Source of the DNA: DATKQJ01 sp035534295
GTDB taxonomy: Bacteria; Chloroflexota; Dormibacteria; Dormibacterales; Dormibacteraceae
Direction: 5' to 3'
DNA length: 64,000 nucleotides
NCBI GenBank assembly: GCA_035534295.1
Contig: DATLSE010000006.1
Location: forward strand, 48,116 to 112,115
Position numbers and translations under genes: made by a program. This document shows, in pieces, positions 32,772-40,702 of this stretch. Each line of letters begins with the position of its first letter. Positions within the stretch are counted from its first letter, which is position 1. Under the pieces are notes generated by a model, which was not told the origin of the DNA, did no database searches, and saw only the letters and a program-made list of their open reading frames with translations.

Positions 32772-33645
32772 CCGGCCTGGTTTTGGAACCGGTCAGGCTG
32801 AGCTCGTCGGAACATTCGGCCAGACTGGTGACCAGCGGCGACCAGACCAGATCGCGCCGAGAGCGGGCGTCGTCCAGCACCTGGGGCCGAGCCAGATGGT
32901 CCAACGCCTCCTGGCGCCACCAGCCCCGGCCCTGTCGCCCCAGGCCCAGCCCGGCGGCCAGGTGGGCAAGCTCGTAGGGCACCGATCCGATCCGAGCCTT
33001 GGGGTCCAGGGCCTGGGCCATCTCGCGCCAGGAAGCGACGAATCCGCCGGCGAGAAGCACCGATCCAGGTTGCCCGCGGCGAGCCGCTGCGCCCAACGCT
33101 CGGCCCAGATCGGAAGCGGCGATGAAGGTGCGGGGCGCCCTGCCCCCCGAGGGTAGGCGGAGACCGCCGAGCTTGAGCCGCGCCTTGAGCTCGGCCAGCA
33201 GCCTGTCGCCGGCCGCGGCCGGCTGGGCGCCGCGGAGGATGACGACCTGGAGCTCGCGCTGGGCTTTGAGCCAGCGTTCCTCGGCCCAATAGGCACGCTC
33301 CAGGGGGTGGCGGGGCTGGGGCTCGGTGAGCTCGTCGAGCCGGGCCCCGGGGCCGTGCGGGACGAGCGCTCCGTAAACGCAGGCCGAAGAGAGGTAGACG
33401 AGGCGCCGGACGCGCGACTGCAGCATCGCCTCGACCAGACTGCGCAGCCCTGTACCGGGCACCGCCCGCGGACGCCCTGAATCCGGATCCAGTTCGGGAC
33501 CGCCCACGTGGTGGACGACGCTCACCCCCCGCAGGGCCCGCGCCAGATCGGCGCCGGGGGCGAGCTGGCGAACCTTGTCCTCAGAGGCAAGGCCGCGGAT
33601 CAGGTGCGGGGTAACCTCCGCCTCCCCGCCACAGATCAACTGCAC
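32749..33645 (-). CDS. NAD(P)-binding epimerase/SDR-like protein with degenerate active site
   Basis: A 298-residue protein resembling extended SDR epimerases: SVVHHVGG, LRSLVEAMLQSRVRRLVYLSSACVYGALVPHGPGA, VVILRGAQPAAAG and a C-terminal RTFIAASDLGRALGAAARRGQPGSVLLAGG. The N-terminal dinucleotide glycine motif GxxGxxG is replaced by ICGGEAEV, and the catalytic YxxxK reads YWAEE, so it may not be a working dehydrogenase. It sits 11 bp after the PlsC gene at the end of a four-gene operon (S51 peptidase, hydrolase, acyltransferase, this gene). Function unknown; lipid modification is suggested by context only. Confidence 0.72.
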   Translation of the reverse strand: MQLICGGEAEVTPHLIRGLASEDKVRQLAPGADLARALRGVSVVHHVGGPELDPDSGRPRAVPGTGLRSLVEAMLQSRVRRLVYLSSACVYGALVPHGPGARLDELTEPQPRHPLERAYWAEERWLKAQRELQVVILRGAQPAAAGDRLLAELKARLKLGGLRLPSGGRAPRTFIAASDLGRALGAAARRGQPGSVLLAGGFVASWREMAQALDPKARIGSVPYELAHLAAGLGLGRQGRGWWRQEALDHLARPQVLDDARSRRDLVWSPLVTSLAECSDELSLTGSKTRPVRSPRGR

Positions 33646-33656
33646 GAGGGCAGAGT

Positions 33657-34424
33657 TTAAGGGCGCCGGCGCCCGATAAGGCGCCCAATCACCCCGCCCA
33701 GAGCACCCCCTGTGTTGCCCTCCCTCCCCCGGCCCCCGAATGCCGCCATGATCGACGTCTGGACGCGCTCCAAGAGCCGTGCGACACGGGCGTTGAGGGT
33801 CCGGCTGCGGGGCGCCTCGGGCCAGATCGGAGGCCCGATTGAGATTTCGACCGCCGCCCGCGGGCGCAGCCTCTCAAGTCCGCTCAGCGCGACCGGAACG
33901 ATGGGCAGGCCCGCCTGGAGCGAGAAATGGGCCACGCCGCGCCTGAGCGGTTTAAGGCTCCGGCCCGACGAGTAGCGGCCTTCGGGAAAGATGAGCACTG
34001 GAGCTCCGCGATCGAGCAGCTGATAGACGGTATCGAGCCCGCGCTGATCCAGCTCGCCGGCATTGGGTGAGATCGGGAACACGCCCAGGCGCCGCATCAG
34101 CCAGCGCTTGAGCGCGCGGTTGAAGACGGTGTCCCGGCGGCCCATGGTGTAGACCATGGGCCGCGAGGGAAGCACGGCCAGGATGAAGAGCGCGTCGTAC
34201 CAGGCCTGGTGGTTGGCGGCGATGAGGTAGGGCGGCGGCGGCAGATTGTCGAGCCCGACGACGCGGACGCGGAAGAGCCTCGGCAGCAGGTGCGCGGCCA
34301 GCCAGACGACGAGGCGGTAGATCCGCGGCGGGCGGGCGGGGTTGGGGTGGAGCAGGGGATCGAGCTCGCCCCGTTGCAGTGCCGCCCGGTACTCCGCGCC
34401 CACCGGGCGCAGCTCAGCCGGCAA
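33657..34424 (-). CDS. 1-acyl-sn-glycerol-3-phosphate acyltransferase (PlsC family)
   Basis: About 255 residues. The acyltransferase motifs are NHQAWYD (HX4D catalytic), RLGVFPISPNAGELDQRGLD, FPEGRYSSGRSLKPLRRGVAHFSLQAGLPIVPVALSG. A membrane-associated helix lies at IYRLVVWLAAHLLPRLF. It should transfer an acyl chain to lysophosphatidate or a similar lipid acceptor at the membrane. The open frame runs far upstream as a shadow of the hydrolase gene; the real start is probably TTG 34424 (overlapping the hydrolase stop by 11 bp) or GTG 34403. Coupled translation with the hydrolase is likely. Confidence 0.87.
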   Translation of the reverse strand: MPAELRPVGAEYRAALQRGELDPLLHPNPARPPRIYRLVVWLAAHLLPRLFRVRVVGLDNLPPPPYLIAANHQAWYDALFILAVLPSRPMVYTMGRRDTVFNRALKRWLMRRLGVFPISPNAGELDQRGLDTVYQLLDRGAPVLIFPEGRYSSGRSLKPLRRGVAHFSLQAGLPIVPVALSGLERLRPRAAVEISIGPPIWPEAPRSRTLNARVARLLERVQTSIMAAFGGRGREGNTGGALGGVIGRLIGRRRP

Positions 34425-35271
34425 AATCGAGCAGCACCCGGTTGAACTCGCCCGACCGCTCCCGATGGGGGCTGTGCCCGGCTGACGCGATGACCCTGAG
34501 CTCAGCTCCAGCGATGAGATCCCGCGCCAGCAGGGCGTGGCGCAGGGGGAGCAGGGTGTCGCCGGCGCCCCAGACCAAGAGCACGGGGATGGCAATCTCG
34601 TGCAGGCGGGAACGCAGGTCATGGACCCCGCCCCGGAAGGGAGCCGCGAGCGAACGCAGCGTGGCCAGATAGGCGCGGGCGAAGCCGGGCGAGTCATGCA
34701 TCTCACGCAGCTGGCCCAGGTACTCGGGATCAGGCGCGGACTCCGCGTGGGCGCCGGTGGCACGCCGGCGCAGACCCAAGATCAGGCCCGCTGGAGCCCG
34801 CCAGAGGGCGAGGCGAGTGGCGCGCATCAACAACTCACCCAGCGCCGGCAGCACCAGCAGAGGGTAGTAGGGGCGGGGACGGGGGCGACCCAGGCCGACC
34901 GAATTCACCAGCACCAGACGCTTGACCCGGTGGGGATGGTTCAGCGCCAGCTCGAGCGCCACCCGCCCCCCCAGCGAGGCCCCAACCATGGTCGCGCCGG
35001 AGATCCCCAGCGCCTGCATGTAGTCCTCCAGGGCGCGCGCGAAAAACTCGACCCCATACGCCCCTCGAGGCTTGTCGCTGCGCCCGAAGCCGGGCAGGTC
35101 GGGGGCGTAGACGCGGTGGCGCATGGCCATGGGATCGAGGTTTGAACGCCACTCGATGAAGCCCGCCGACCCCAGCCCGTGGACGAAGACGAGCGCGGGC
35201 TCACCTGAGCCCCCGAACAGGTGGTGGAGTCGGATCGGGCCGCACTGAACAAATCCGGATTGCAGCGTCAC
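34414..35271 (-). CDS. Alpha/beta-fold hydrolase
   Basis: A 285-residue alpha/beta hydrolase. FVHGLGSAGF forms the oxyanion hole, the nucleophile elbow is MVGASLGGRVAL (Ser in GASLGG), the Asp lies around VLLVWGAGDTLLPL, and the His in ASAGHSPHRERSGEFN. A lid insertion (LGRPRPRPYYPLLVLPALGELLMRATRLALW) suggests a hydrophobic substrate. No signal peptide. Its ATG overlaps the S51 peptidase stop by 4 bp and its stop overlaps the PlsC start, so it is the second gene of a tightly coupled operon. Substrate unknown. Confidence 0.87.
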   Translation of the reverse strand: MTLQSGFVQCGPIRLHHLFGGSGEPALVFVHGLGSAGFIEWRSNLDPMAMRHRVYAPDLPGFGRSDKPRGAYGVEFFARALEDYMQALGISGATMVGASLGGRVALELALNHPHRVKRLVLVNSVGLGRPRPRPYYPLLVLPALGELLMRATRLALWRAPAGLILGLRRRATGAHAESAPDPEYLGQLREMHDSPGFARAYLATLRSLAAPFRGGVHDLRSRLHEIAIPVLLVWGAGDTLLPLRHALLARDLIAGAELRVIASAGHSPHRERSGEFNRVLLDFAG

Positions 35272-35954
35272 GCGACGGGCTCGGGCATGGCGTCCAGTTC
35301 CTCGCCGGGGCGATAAACCAGCCGCGTGTCGCCCTGGATCAGGGTCACAGCAGACTCGCCGGCGACCCGCCAGTGGCCGTCGGAGTAGACGGCCGCGGTG
35401 CGCTCGGGGAGTCCGATCAAGCGGGCCCCGGTAAGGTCCGCCTCGCGGGCGCGGGCGTCGGAGCCAACGAAATGGGGGAGCACGGCGGAGTTCGGCACCA
35501 ATCCCAACCCGCGGGCCACCCCCCAGCCCCGCGCTCCCGGCACCAGGCAGTGCTCGCAGAGCGCCATGGCTCCGGCCGAGGAACCACCCAGGGCCGCCCC
35601 CTGGGCCCAGGCCCGGAGTAGGGCGGCTCCCACCCTGGTCCCCACCAGGGCCTCGATCAAAACGTCGGGATCCCCGCCCGCGATGTAGATCAGGCCGGCC
35701 CCCAGAACCCTGGCCTCGGCCTCCGGCGACTCGGCGTCAGCTCGGGTCAACACGCCTGCATCGTCGAGCTCGAGTCCGAGACCTGCGAACCAGTCCCGCG
35801 CCGCCGCCAGGGCCAAGTGGGGGCGGTGGCGGGCCACCGCGGCGCTCAGCAGATAGGCCGGACCGGGGCGCCTGGAGGCGATCAGGATCTGGTCCTGGGC
35901 CTGGTTGCCAGGCCCGAACTCCGCACCTCCGTTCAGCACCAGCACGCCAGGCAC
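35268..35954 (-). CDS. Peptidase S51/cyanophycinase-like protein
   Basis: About 228 residues of the Type-1 glutamine-amidotransferase-like fold used by peptidase E and cyanophycinase: VLVLNGGAEFGPGNQ, LIYIAGGDPDVLIEAL, and the nucleophile strand-turn-helix GAALGGSSAGAMAL (Ser in GSSAG). The C-terminal half has LGLVPNSAVLPHFV (conserved His) and the RLIGLPERTAAVY block. It should cleave a dipeptide or isopeptide bond next to Asp. The frame extends upstream through the gltX region, but GTG 35954 is the last start before the conserved N-terminus and lies 6 nt after CATACT. First gene of the four-gene operon. Confidence 0.82.
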   Translation of the reverse strand: MPGVLVLNGGAEFGPGNQAQDQILIASRRPGPAYLLSAAVARHRPHLALAAARDWFAGLGLELDDAGVLTRADAESPEAEARVLGAGLIYIAGGDPDVLIEALVGTRVGAALLRAWAQGAALGGSSAGAMALCEHCLVPGARGWGVARGLGLVPNSAVLPHFVGSDARAREADLTGARLIGLPERTAAVYSDGHWRVAGESAVTLIQGDTRLVYRPGEELDAMPEPVA

Positions 35955-35972
35955 CCAACTAGTATGTGACCC
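35955..35972. promoter_or_regulatory. 18-bp bidirectional promoter core between the S51 peptidase gene and gltX
   Basis: The start codons are separated by only 18 bp, centred on ACTAGTATG. On the plus strand TAGTAT (35960-35965) lies 7 nt before the gltX GTG. On the minus strand CATACT (complement of 35961-35966) lies 6 nt before the peptidase GTG. Neither gene has an SD. Both transcripts should be leaderless from the same near-palindromic -10 region. Confidence 0.45.
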
Positions 35973-37358
35973 GTGCCTCCAGCTTCGGTCCGGGTCAGGA
36001 TGGCCCCCAGTCCGACCGGGTACGTGCACCTGGGCAGCGCCCGCACCGCCCTCTTCGACTTTCTCTTCGCGCGCTCTATGGGGGGCACCTTCGTGCTGCG
36101 CATCGACGACACCGATACCGAGCGCAACCGGCCCGACTACGAACGGGCGATCTACCAGGGATTTCAGTGGCTGGGGCTGGCCTGGGACGAGGGACCGGAC
36201 GTAGGTGGGGCATACGGACCGTATCGGCAGAGCGAACGCCTCGATCTCTACCGCGAGCACGCCGCCCGCCTGCTCGCCAGCGGCGCGGCCTACCGCTGCT
36301 ACTGCACGCGTGAGGAGCTGGACCAGGAACGGGCCCGGGCGGTGGCGGCCAAGGTGCCCTACCGGTACTCGCGGCGGTGCCTGTCCGATCCGCCGCGCGA
36401 CCGGCGCGAGTTCGTGACCCGGCTCCTGGTGCCAGCGGGCAAAACCGGGTTCTTGGACCTGGTTCGGGGCGAGGTGGAGTTCGACAACGCGCTTCTGGGG
36501 GATCCGGTCCTGATCCGCAGCGACGGCAGCGCGCTCTACAACTTCTCGAGTCCGATCGACGACGCCCTGATGCAGATCAGCCACGTGGTTCGGGGCGAGG
36601 AGCACCTGTCCAACACCCCACTCCAGCTACTGGTCCTGGACGCCCTCGGCTACGAGCGCCCGCGCGCGTTCGCCCACCTGCCGGTGATCGTGGGCAAGGA
36701 TCGGGTCAAGCTCTCCAAGCGGCTCCATCCCGAGACCCGCCTCTCCCTCTATCAGGAGCTGGGCTACCTGCCCGAGGCGGTGGTCAACTACCTCGCCCTG
36801 CTGGGCTGGAACCCGGGCACCGAACGCGAGATCTTCAGCCTGGCCGAGCTCGAGTCCGAGTTCCGCCTGGACCGGGTCCAGAAGGCCAGCGCCATGTTCG
36901 ATTGGGACAAGCTGGACTGGATCGACGGCCAGTACATCCGCTGCCTCAGCGACGACGACCTCTCCCAGCGCCTGCTGCCGTATCTCCCCGACCTAGATCC
37001 GGCCACCGTGGCGGCAGCCGCCCCCGCCCTCAAGGAGCGGCTGCCGCGGCTCGACCGGGCGCGGGATCTGCTTGCCTACCTCACCACGCCACCGCCGCCG
37101 CCGGCTCTAAGCGACGAGCAGCGACCGCTGGTGGCCGCAGCCCGCGGAGCCCTCGACGCCTGCCCGTGGACCGCGGTTGAGATCGAGTCGGTCCTGGAGG
37201 GCCTTCGTGAGCAGCTGGAGGTGAGCCGGGGTCGTCTGTTCACCCCGCTGCGCCAGTCCGTGGCCGGGGCGGTGGCCCCGCCCCTGCATCACACCCTGGC
37301 CCTGCTGCCGCGGGCCGAAGCGCTGCGCCGCCTTGATCTGGCCCTGGCCGGCGCCTGA
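35973..37358 (+). CDS. gltX: Glutamate-tRNA ligase
   Basis: A 461-residue class I synthetase. The HIGH-type signature is MAPSPTGYVHLGSARTALFDFLFAR. It is followed by FVLRIDDTDTERNRPDYERAIYQGFQWLGLAWDEGP, YRCYCTREEL, the tRNA-acceptor block FSSPIDDALMQISHVVRGEEHLSNTPLQ and the KMSKS-type loop DRVKLSKR. The C-terminal helical anticodon-binding domain covers roughly residues 320-461. It charges tRNA-Glu and, if this lineage uses the transamidation route, possibly tRNA-Gln. Start is GTG in a leaderless context. Confidence 0.96.
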   Translation: MPPASVRVRMAPSPTGYVHLGSARTALFDFLFARSMGGTFVLRIDDTDTERNRPDYERAIYQGFQWLGLAWDEGPDVGGAYGPYRQSERLDLYREHAARLLASGAAYRCYCTREELDQERARAVAAKVPYRYSRRCLSDPPRDRREFVTRLLVPAGKTGFLDLVRGEVEFDNALLGDPVLIRSDGSALYNFSSPIDDALMQISHVVRGEEHLSNTPLQLLVLDALGYERPRAFAHLPVIVGKDRVKLSKRLHPETRLSLYQELGYLPEAVVNYLALLGWNPGTEREIFSLAELESEFRLDRVQKASAMFDWDKLDWIDGQYIRCLSDDDLSQRLLPYLPDLDPATVAAAAPALKERLPRLDRARDLLAYLTTPPPPPALSDEQRPLVAAARGALDACPWTAVEIESVLEGLREQLEVSRGRLFTPLRQSVAGAVAPPLHHTLALLPRAEALRRLDLALAGA

Positions 37359-37373
37359 TTTGCTCGCGCGGGG

Positions 37374-38066
37374 TCAGCTCAGGCGGGCGAGCAGGCGCAG
37401 CGCCATCCCCGGTCCGTCCACCTCGTGCTTGAAGTAGACGTGCACCTCCTGGTGGGCCCCGCCTCGTCGTGCCAGCTCTATGGCCCAGGTCTCAAGCGAG
37501 GCGTCGTCGTACTGGCGGCGCAGGCGGTAGTAGGCGAACGCGGCGGTGTCGACCGGCGGCGCCGCCGGCCACTTAACGTCGTCCGTGACGACCAGCGCGG
37601 CGCCATGGCCGCCAAGGATCCGGTATACCGCGGGGTCGAACCAGGAGGGATGCCGGAACTCGACCGCGGCGGCCCGGTCAAGCCGGCTCAGGATCAGCTC
37701 CAGGGTGGCATCATCGCGCGTCCGGCTGGGAGGCCACTGGATCAGGATCGGTCCCAGGCGCTGACCCAGGATTGAGAGCCGGCGGCCCACCTCCTCGGCC
37801 AGCCCGCCCTTGTCGAATCCGGCAGCCGAGTAGGTCAGCCCGCGAGGCGCTTTGAGGCAGAAGCGAAATTCGCTCGCGGTGGTATCCCGCCAGGTGGCCA
37901 GGACCGACTCCTGGGGTAGGTGATAGAAGCTCTGGTTGAGCTCCACCGCGTTGAGCCGGGCCTGGTAGTGGGCGAGCATCGAACCGGGGGCCAGTCCGCG
38001 GGGATAGAAGTCTCCGCGCCAGCTCGGATAGCTGAAGCCCGAGGTGCCGGCGTAGATCGTGGCCAC
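37374..38066 (-). CDS. DUF72 domain protein
   Basis: A 230-residue TIM-barrel-like DUF72/YecE family protein: IYAGTSGFSYPSWRGDFYPRGLAPGSMLAHYQARLNAVELNQSFYHLP, FRFCLKAPRGLTYSA, LGPILIQWPPS, AAVEFRHPSWFDPAVYRIL and a C-terminal EVHVYFKHEVDG. The N-terminal GTSG(F/W)xYxxW block is diagnostic. The biochemical role of the family is not settled, and nothing here narrows it. Start is GTG. Convergent with gltX (15 bp between stops) and divergent from the PCD gene. Confidence 0.92.
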   Translation of the reverse strand: MATIYAGTSGFSYPSWRGDFYPRGLAPGSMLAHYQARLNAVELNQSFYHLPQESVLATWRDTTASEFRFCLKAPRGLTYSAAGFDKGGLAEEVGRRLSILGQRLGPILIQWPPSRTRDDATLELILSRLDRAAAVEFRHPSWFDPAVYRILGGHGAALVVTDDVKWPAAPPVDTAAFAYYRLRRQYDDASLETWAIELARRGGAHQEVHVYFKHEVDGPGMALRLLARLS

Positions 38067-38216
38067 GGTTCAGGCCGCGGTCCAAGGCGCCGCATGGAGC
38101 CCGTCGCAAGGCGTCGCGAGGAGTCTGCGCCCGCGGCCTCTGCCCGCCCCAGCCCTGCGCTCCACCGACGCCCACGATAGCCCCAGTCGGGCTATGTTGA
38201 GATTGGAGCATCCCAG

Positions 38217-38504
38217 GTGAGCCAGTCCCAGACGGCGATGGATCCCGAGCAGGTGCGCACCGCTTTGGTGCGGGTTCCGCGCTGGCAGGTGCGCGGACGC
38301 GAGATCCACCGCGCCTTCGATTTTGCCGACTTCGCCGCCGCCCTTGAATTCGTAGACCGGATCGGCGCCCTGGCCGCCGAGGTCGGACATCATCCCCAGC
38401 TGGAGTTGGGTTGGGGGCGCGTCGAGGTCCGTCTCAGCACTCACAGCGCGGGAGGCCTGAGCCCGGCCGACTTTGATCTCGCCGAGCGCATCGACCACCT
38501 CTAG
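38217..38504 (+). CDS. Pterin-4-alpha-carbinolamine dehydratase
   Basis: A 95-residue PCD/DCoH protein. It has WQVRGREIHRAFDFADFAAALEFVDRIGALAAEVGHHPQLELGWGRVEVRLSTHSAGGLSPADFDLAERID; the HHP...TH...D pattern supplies the active-site histidines. It dehydrates 4a-hydroxy-tetrahydropterins formed by aromatic amino acid hydroxylases, or acts as a pterin-handling protein. No hydroxylase lies in the window. Start is GTG with SD GGAG 8-9 nt upstream. Confidence 0.93.
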   Translation: MSQSQTAMDPEQVRTALVRVPRWQVRGREIHRAFDFADFAAALEFVDRIGALAAEVGHHPQLELGWGRVEVRLSTHSAGGLSPADFDLAERIDHL

Positions 38505-38513
38505 CGCCTATCC

Positions 38514-39599
38514 CTACGCGAGGGTCGGGGCCGGCTCAATCCCCGCCTGCAGGGCGCGGGCCCGCAGCTGTCCGCAGGCGGCGGCCGACTCCCGACCTCG
38601 GGTGTCGCGCACCGTGACCAAAAGGCCGCCGTCGGTGAGCCGGGCGGCGAAGGCTCGCACCCGAGCCGGCTCGGGCTCGGCGTAGTCCGCCCCGTCGACG
38701 GGGTTGAACGGGATCAGGTTCACGTGCCCCACACCTCCGCGCAGGAGGCCGATCAGCTCCCTGGCGTCGCGATCGGTGTCGTTGACCCCGGCCAGCAGCA
38801 CCCACTCAAAGCTGACCCGGCGCCGACTGATGCGCGCATACTCGCGAGCCGCCGGGATGAGTTGATCCAGGGGGTATTTCGAATTGATCGGTACCAGCTC
38901 ATCCCGCAGCTCGTCGCGCGCCGCGTGGAGCGAGATGGCCAGGGTCAGGGGCAGGCCCTCGGCGGCCAGTCGCGTCATCCGGGGGACCAGCCCGGCGGTG
39001 GAGACGGTGATCCGGCGCGGGCTGATGCCGAGGCCCGAGCGGGCGCAGATGCGCCCGATGGCCTCGAGCACGGCGTCGTAGTTGGCCAGCGGCTCCCCCA
39101 TCCCCATGAAGACGACGTGGGTCAGCTGGCGACCCTCGGCGCGCAGGATGCGAGCCGCATCCACGGCCTGATCAACGATCTCGCCCGGAGTCAGATTGCG
39201 CCCGAACGGGCCCCGCCCGGTAGCACAGAAGGGACATCCGATCGGGCAGCCCACCTGGGAGGAGATGCAAAGGGTCGAGCGCCGGGCGTATCGCATCAGG
39301 ACCGCCTCCACCGTGTATCCGCCATCGAGACCGTAGAGGATCTTGGTGGTCAGGCCCTGATCGGCCTCCAGGCGCTGCAGGGGATCCAGCGCCAGGCTGC
39401 GAAAGGACCGTTCCAGGTCCGAGCGCAGCGGCGCGGGGAGCTCCTGCATGGCGGCGAACTGGCTTCCGGCCCAATAGCGGGCGCGAATCTGGACCAGTCG
39501 ATAGCCGGGCGCGCCGCGCCGGCTCAGCCAGGCGCCGAGCTCATCGTCGTCGAGCTGGGACAGCGCCGGCCGGAGCGGGGACGCGGACTTGGTGCTCAA
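38514..39599 (-). CDS. rlmN: 23S rRNA (adenine(2503)-C(2))-methyltransferase
   Basis: A 361-residue radical-SAM enzyme with the N-terminal accessory domain (YRLVQIRARYWAGSQFAAMQELPAPLRSDLE), the cluster motif SSQVGCPIGCPFCATG (CxxxCxxC), GEIVDQ, VFMGMGEPLANYDAV, SISLHAARDELRDELVPINSKYPL and VSFEWVLLAGVND. The C-terminal cysteine is present in TRGRESAAACGQLRARA. It methylates A2503 of 23S rRNA and A37 of some tRNAs. The start is TTG; TATGGT (39606-39611) lies 6 nt upstream with no SD, in line with leaderless starts elsewhere here. Confidence 0.95.
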   Translation of the reverse strand: MSTKSASPLRPALSQLDDDELGAWLSRRGAPGYRLVQIRARYWAGSQFAAMQELPAPLRSDLERSFRSLALDPLQRLEADQGLTTKILYGLDGGYTVEAVLMRYARRSTLCISSQVGCPIGCPFCATGRGPFGRNLTPGEIVDQAVDAARILRAEGRQLTHVVFMGMGEPLANYDAVLEAIGRICARSGLGISPRRITVSTAGLVPRMTRLAAEGLPLTLAISLHAARDELRDELVPINSKYPLDQLIPAAREYARISRRRVSFEWVLLAGVNDTDRDARELIGLLRGGVGHVNLIPFNPVDGADYAEPEPARVRAFAARLTDGGLLVTVRDTRGRESAAACGQLRARALQAGIEPAPTLA

Positions 39600-39677
39600 G
39601 ATCCAACCATACCCGGGCCGCCGGCGCCCTCGATCTGGAGCCCGGCACGAGCCAGGCTGGCCTTAACGGCAAGCACG

Positions 39678-40082
39678 TTGCGACGCAGAATCCGAATCGC
39701 CTATCGCCGGGCCCGCGCCCTGGCCATCGATTCGCGCCTTCCCCGACCGGTGCGGATCCTGATCTGGATCGGGTTGCTGCCACTGCCCGGTCCGCTGGAC
39801 GAATTCGCGCTGACCCTGGCCGGGGTGCTCTCGATCTGCTACCGACGCCGGGTGCGCCAGATCGGGGCCGACAGCATTCCTCTGGATGGAGCGATCACGC
39901 TGAGGCTCATCCGACCTCCGGCAAGAGCCAGCGCGGTTCGGGGCCGGCGCTCAAGATGCGCTGTGCTCGTCCGTCGCGTTCAAGCTTTTCCAGGTGAGCC
40001 CGGGTCGAGGCCAGAGCCGCCAGGTGCAGCTGCTCCGCCCCCGGTCGGGACCGCAGTTCGGCGCCGTAGACGGCGCGGCTGA
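39678..40082 (+). CDS. Doubtful small ORF with hydrophobic segment
   Basis: An open plus-strand frame fills the 307-bp gap between the rlmN start and the MBL hydrolase stop and then runs 176 bp into the MBL gene. The first 75 codons from TTG 39678 look protein-like: basic RIRIAYRRARALAIDSRLPRPV, then hydrophobic RILIWIGLLPLPGPLDEFALTLAGVLSICYRRRVRQIG. The last 50 codons are Arg/Pro-rich and look like a shadow of the MBL gene. Either a small membrane-associated protein exists with a long antisense overlap, or this is chance. No other gene is visible in 39600-39906. Confidence 0.28.
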   Translation: MRRRIRIAYRRARALAIDSRLPRPVRILIWIGLLPLPGPLDEFALTLAGVLSICYRRRVRQIGADSIPLDGAITLRLIRPPARASAVRGRRSRCAVLVRRVQAFPGEPGSRPEPPGAAAPPPVGTAVRRRRRRG

Positions 40083-40701
40083 TCTGGTTCGCGTCCTGGG
40101 CGGTAGGGCTCAGCGCGGCCGCGATCTGAGCCTCTCGCTCGAGCCGGTGCCGACGGCACTCCTCGATCCTGGGACCGGCTGCGAGCACGGGATCGAAGTG
40201 GCCAGGAAAGAGCATCCGAGGCGCCAGTTGTGCCACCCGCGCGATCGAGTCGAGGTAGTCGCCGACGTCTCCCCCAGGCCATGCGATGACCGAGCTGCCC
40301 TGGCCCAAGATGAGGTCGCCACAGAAAAGGACCCGATCCTCGGCCATCCAGAAACTGAGGTGGTCGGGTGCGTGCCCCGGGGTGTGGATGGCCTGGAGCG
40401 AGAGTCCGGATACCAAGATCTCGTCCCCATCGGCAAGCTCGGGGTAGCGGGCGATGCGGCAGTGGTGCTCTAGGGCCAGGGCCTCGGCCCCGGCCAGATG
40501 ATCCAGATGGTCGTGGGTGACCAGGATCACGCCCAGCGCGGCTCCCTCAAGCGCCCGTCCGACCGCCTGACGGTGGGCGTCCAGGTCAGGGCCGGGGTCG
40601 ATCAGGACCCGGGCGGGACCGTCCCCGAGCAGCCAGGTGTTGGTGCCGGGCCCGGTGAACGGACCCGGGTTGGGGGCAAGGACTCGGCGCACCGTGGGCA
40701 C
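39907..40701 (-). CDS. MBL-fold metallo-hydrolase (LACTB2-like)
   Basis: A 264-residue metallo-beta-lactamase-fold protein: VRRVLAPNPGPFTGPGTNTWLLG, the zinc motif VTHDHLDHLAGAEAL (HxHxDH), HTPGHAPDHLSF, VLFCGDLILG (bridging Asp) and MLFPGHFDPV (last His). The C-terminal helical tail (REAQIAAALSPTAQDANQISRAVYG and a winged-helix-like end) matches the LACTB2/endoribonuclease-like subgroup. It could hydrolyse a thioester, phosphodiester or RNA. It is the third gene in the histidine kinase operon (GTG 1 bp after the kinase-like stop), so a role in signal turnover is conceivable but unproven. Confidence 0.85.
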   Translation of the reverse strand: MPTVRRVLAPNPGPFTGPGTNTWLLGDGPARVLIDPGPDLDAHRQAVGRALEGAALGVILVTHDHLDHLAGAEALALEHHCRIARYPELADGDEILVSGLSLQAIHTPGHAPDHLSFWMAEDRVLFCGDLILGQGSSVIAWPGGDVGDYLDSIARVAQLAPRMLFPGHFDPVLAAGPRIEECRRHRLEREAQIAAALSPTAQDANQISRAVYGAELRSRPGAEQLHLAALASTRAHLEKLERDGRAQRILSAGPEPRWLLPEVG

Positions 40702-40702
40702 G

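Noticed and set aside
33900..34763. Long N-terminal extension of the PlsC protein (frame open to 34763)
   Set aside because: The first 110 residues are Pro/Ser/Cys-rich shadow of the hydrolase gene; the PlsC motifs begin after the hydrolase stop.
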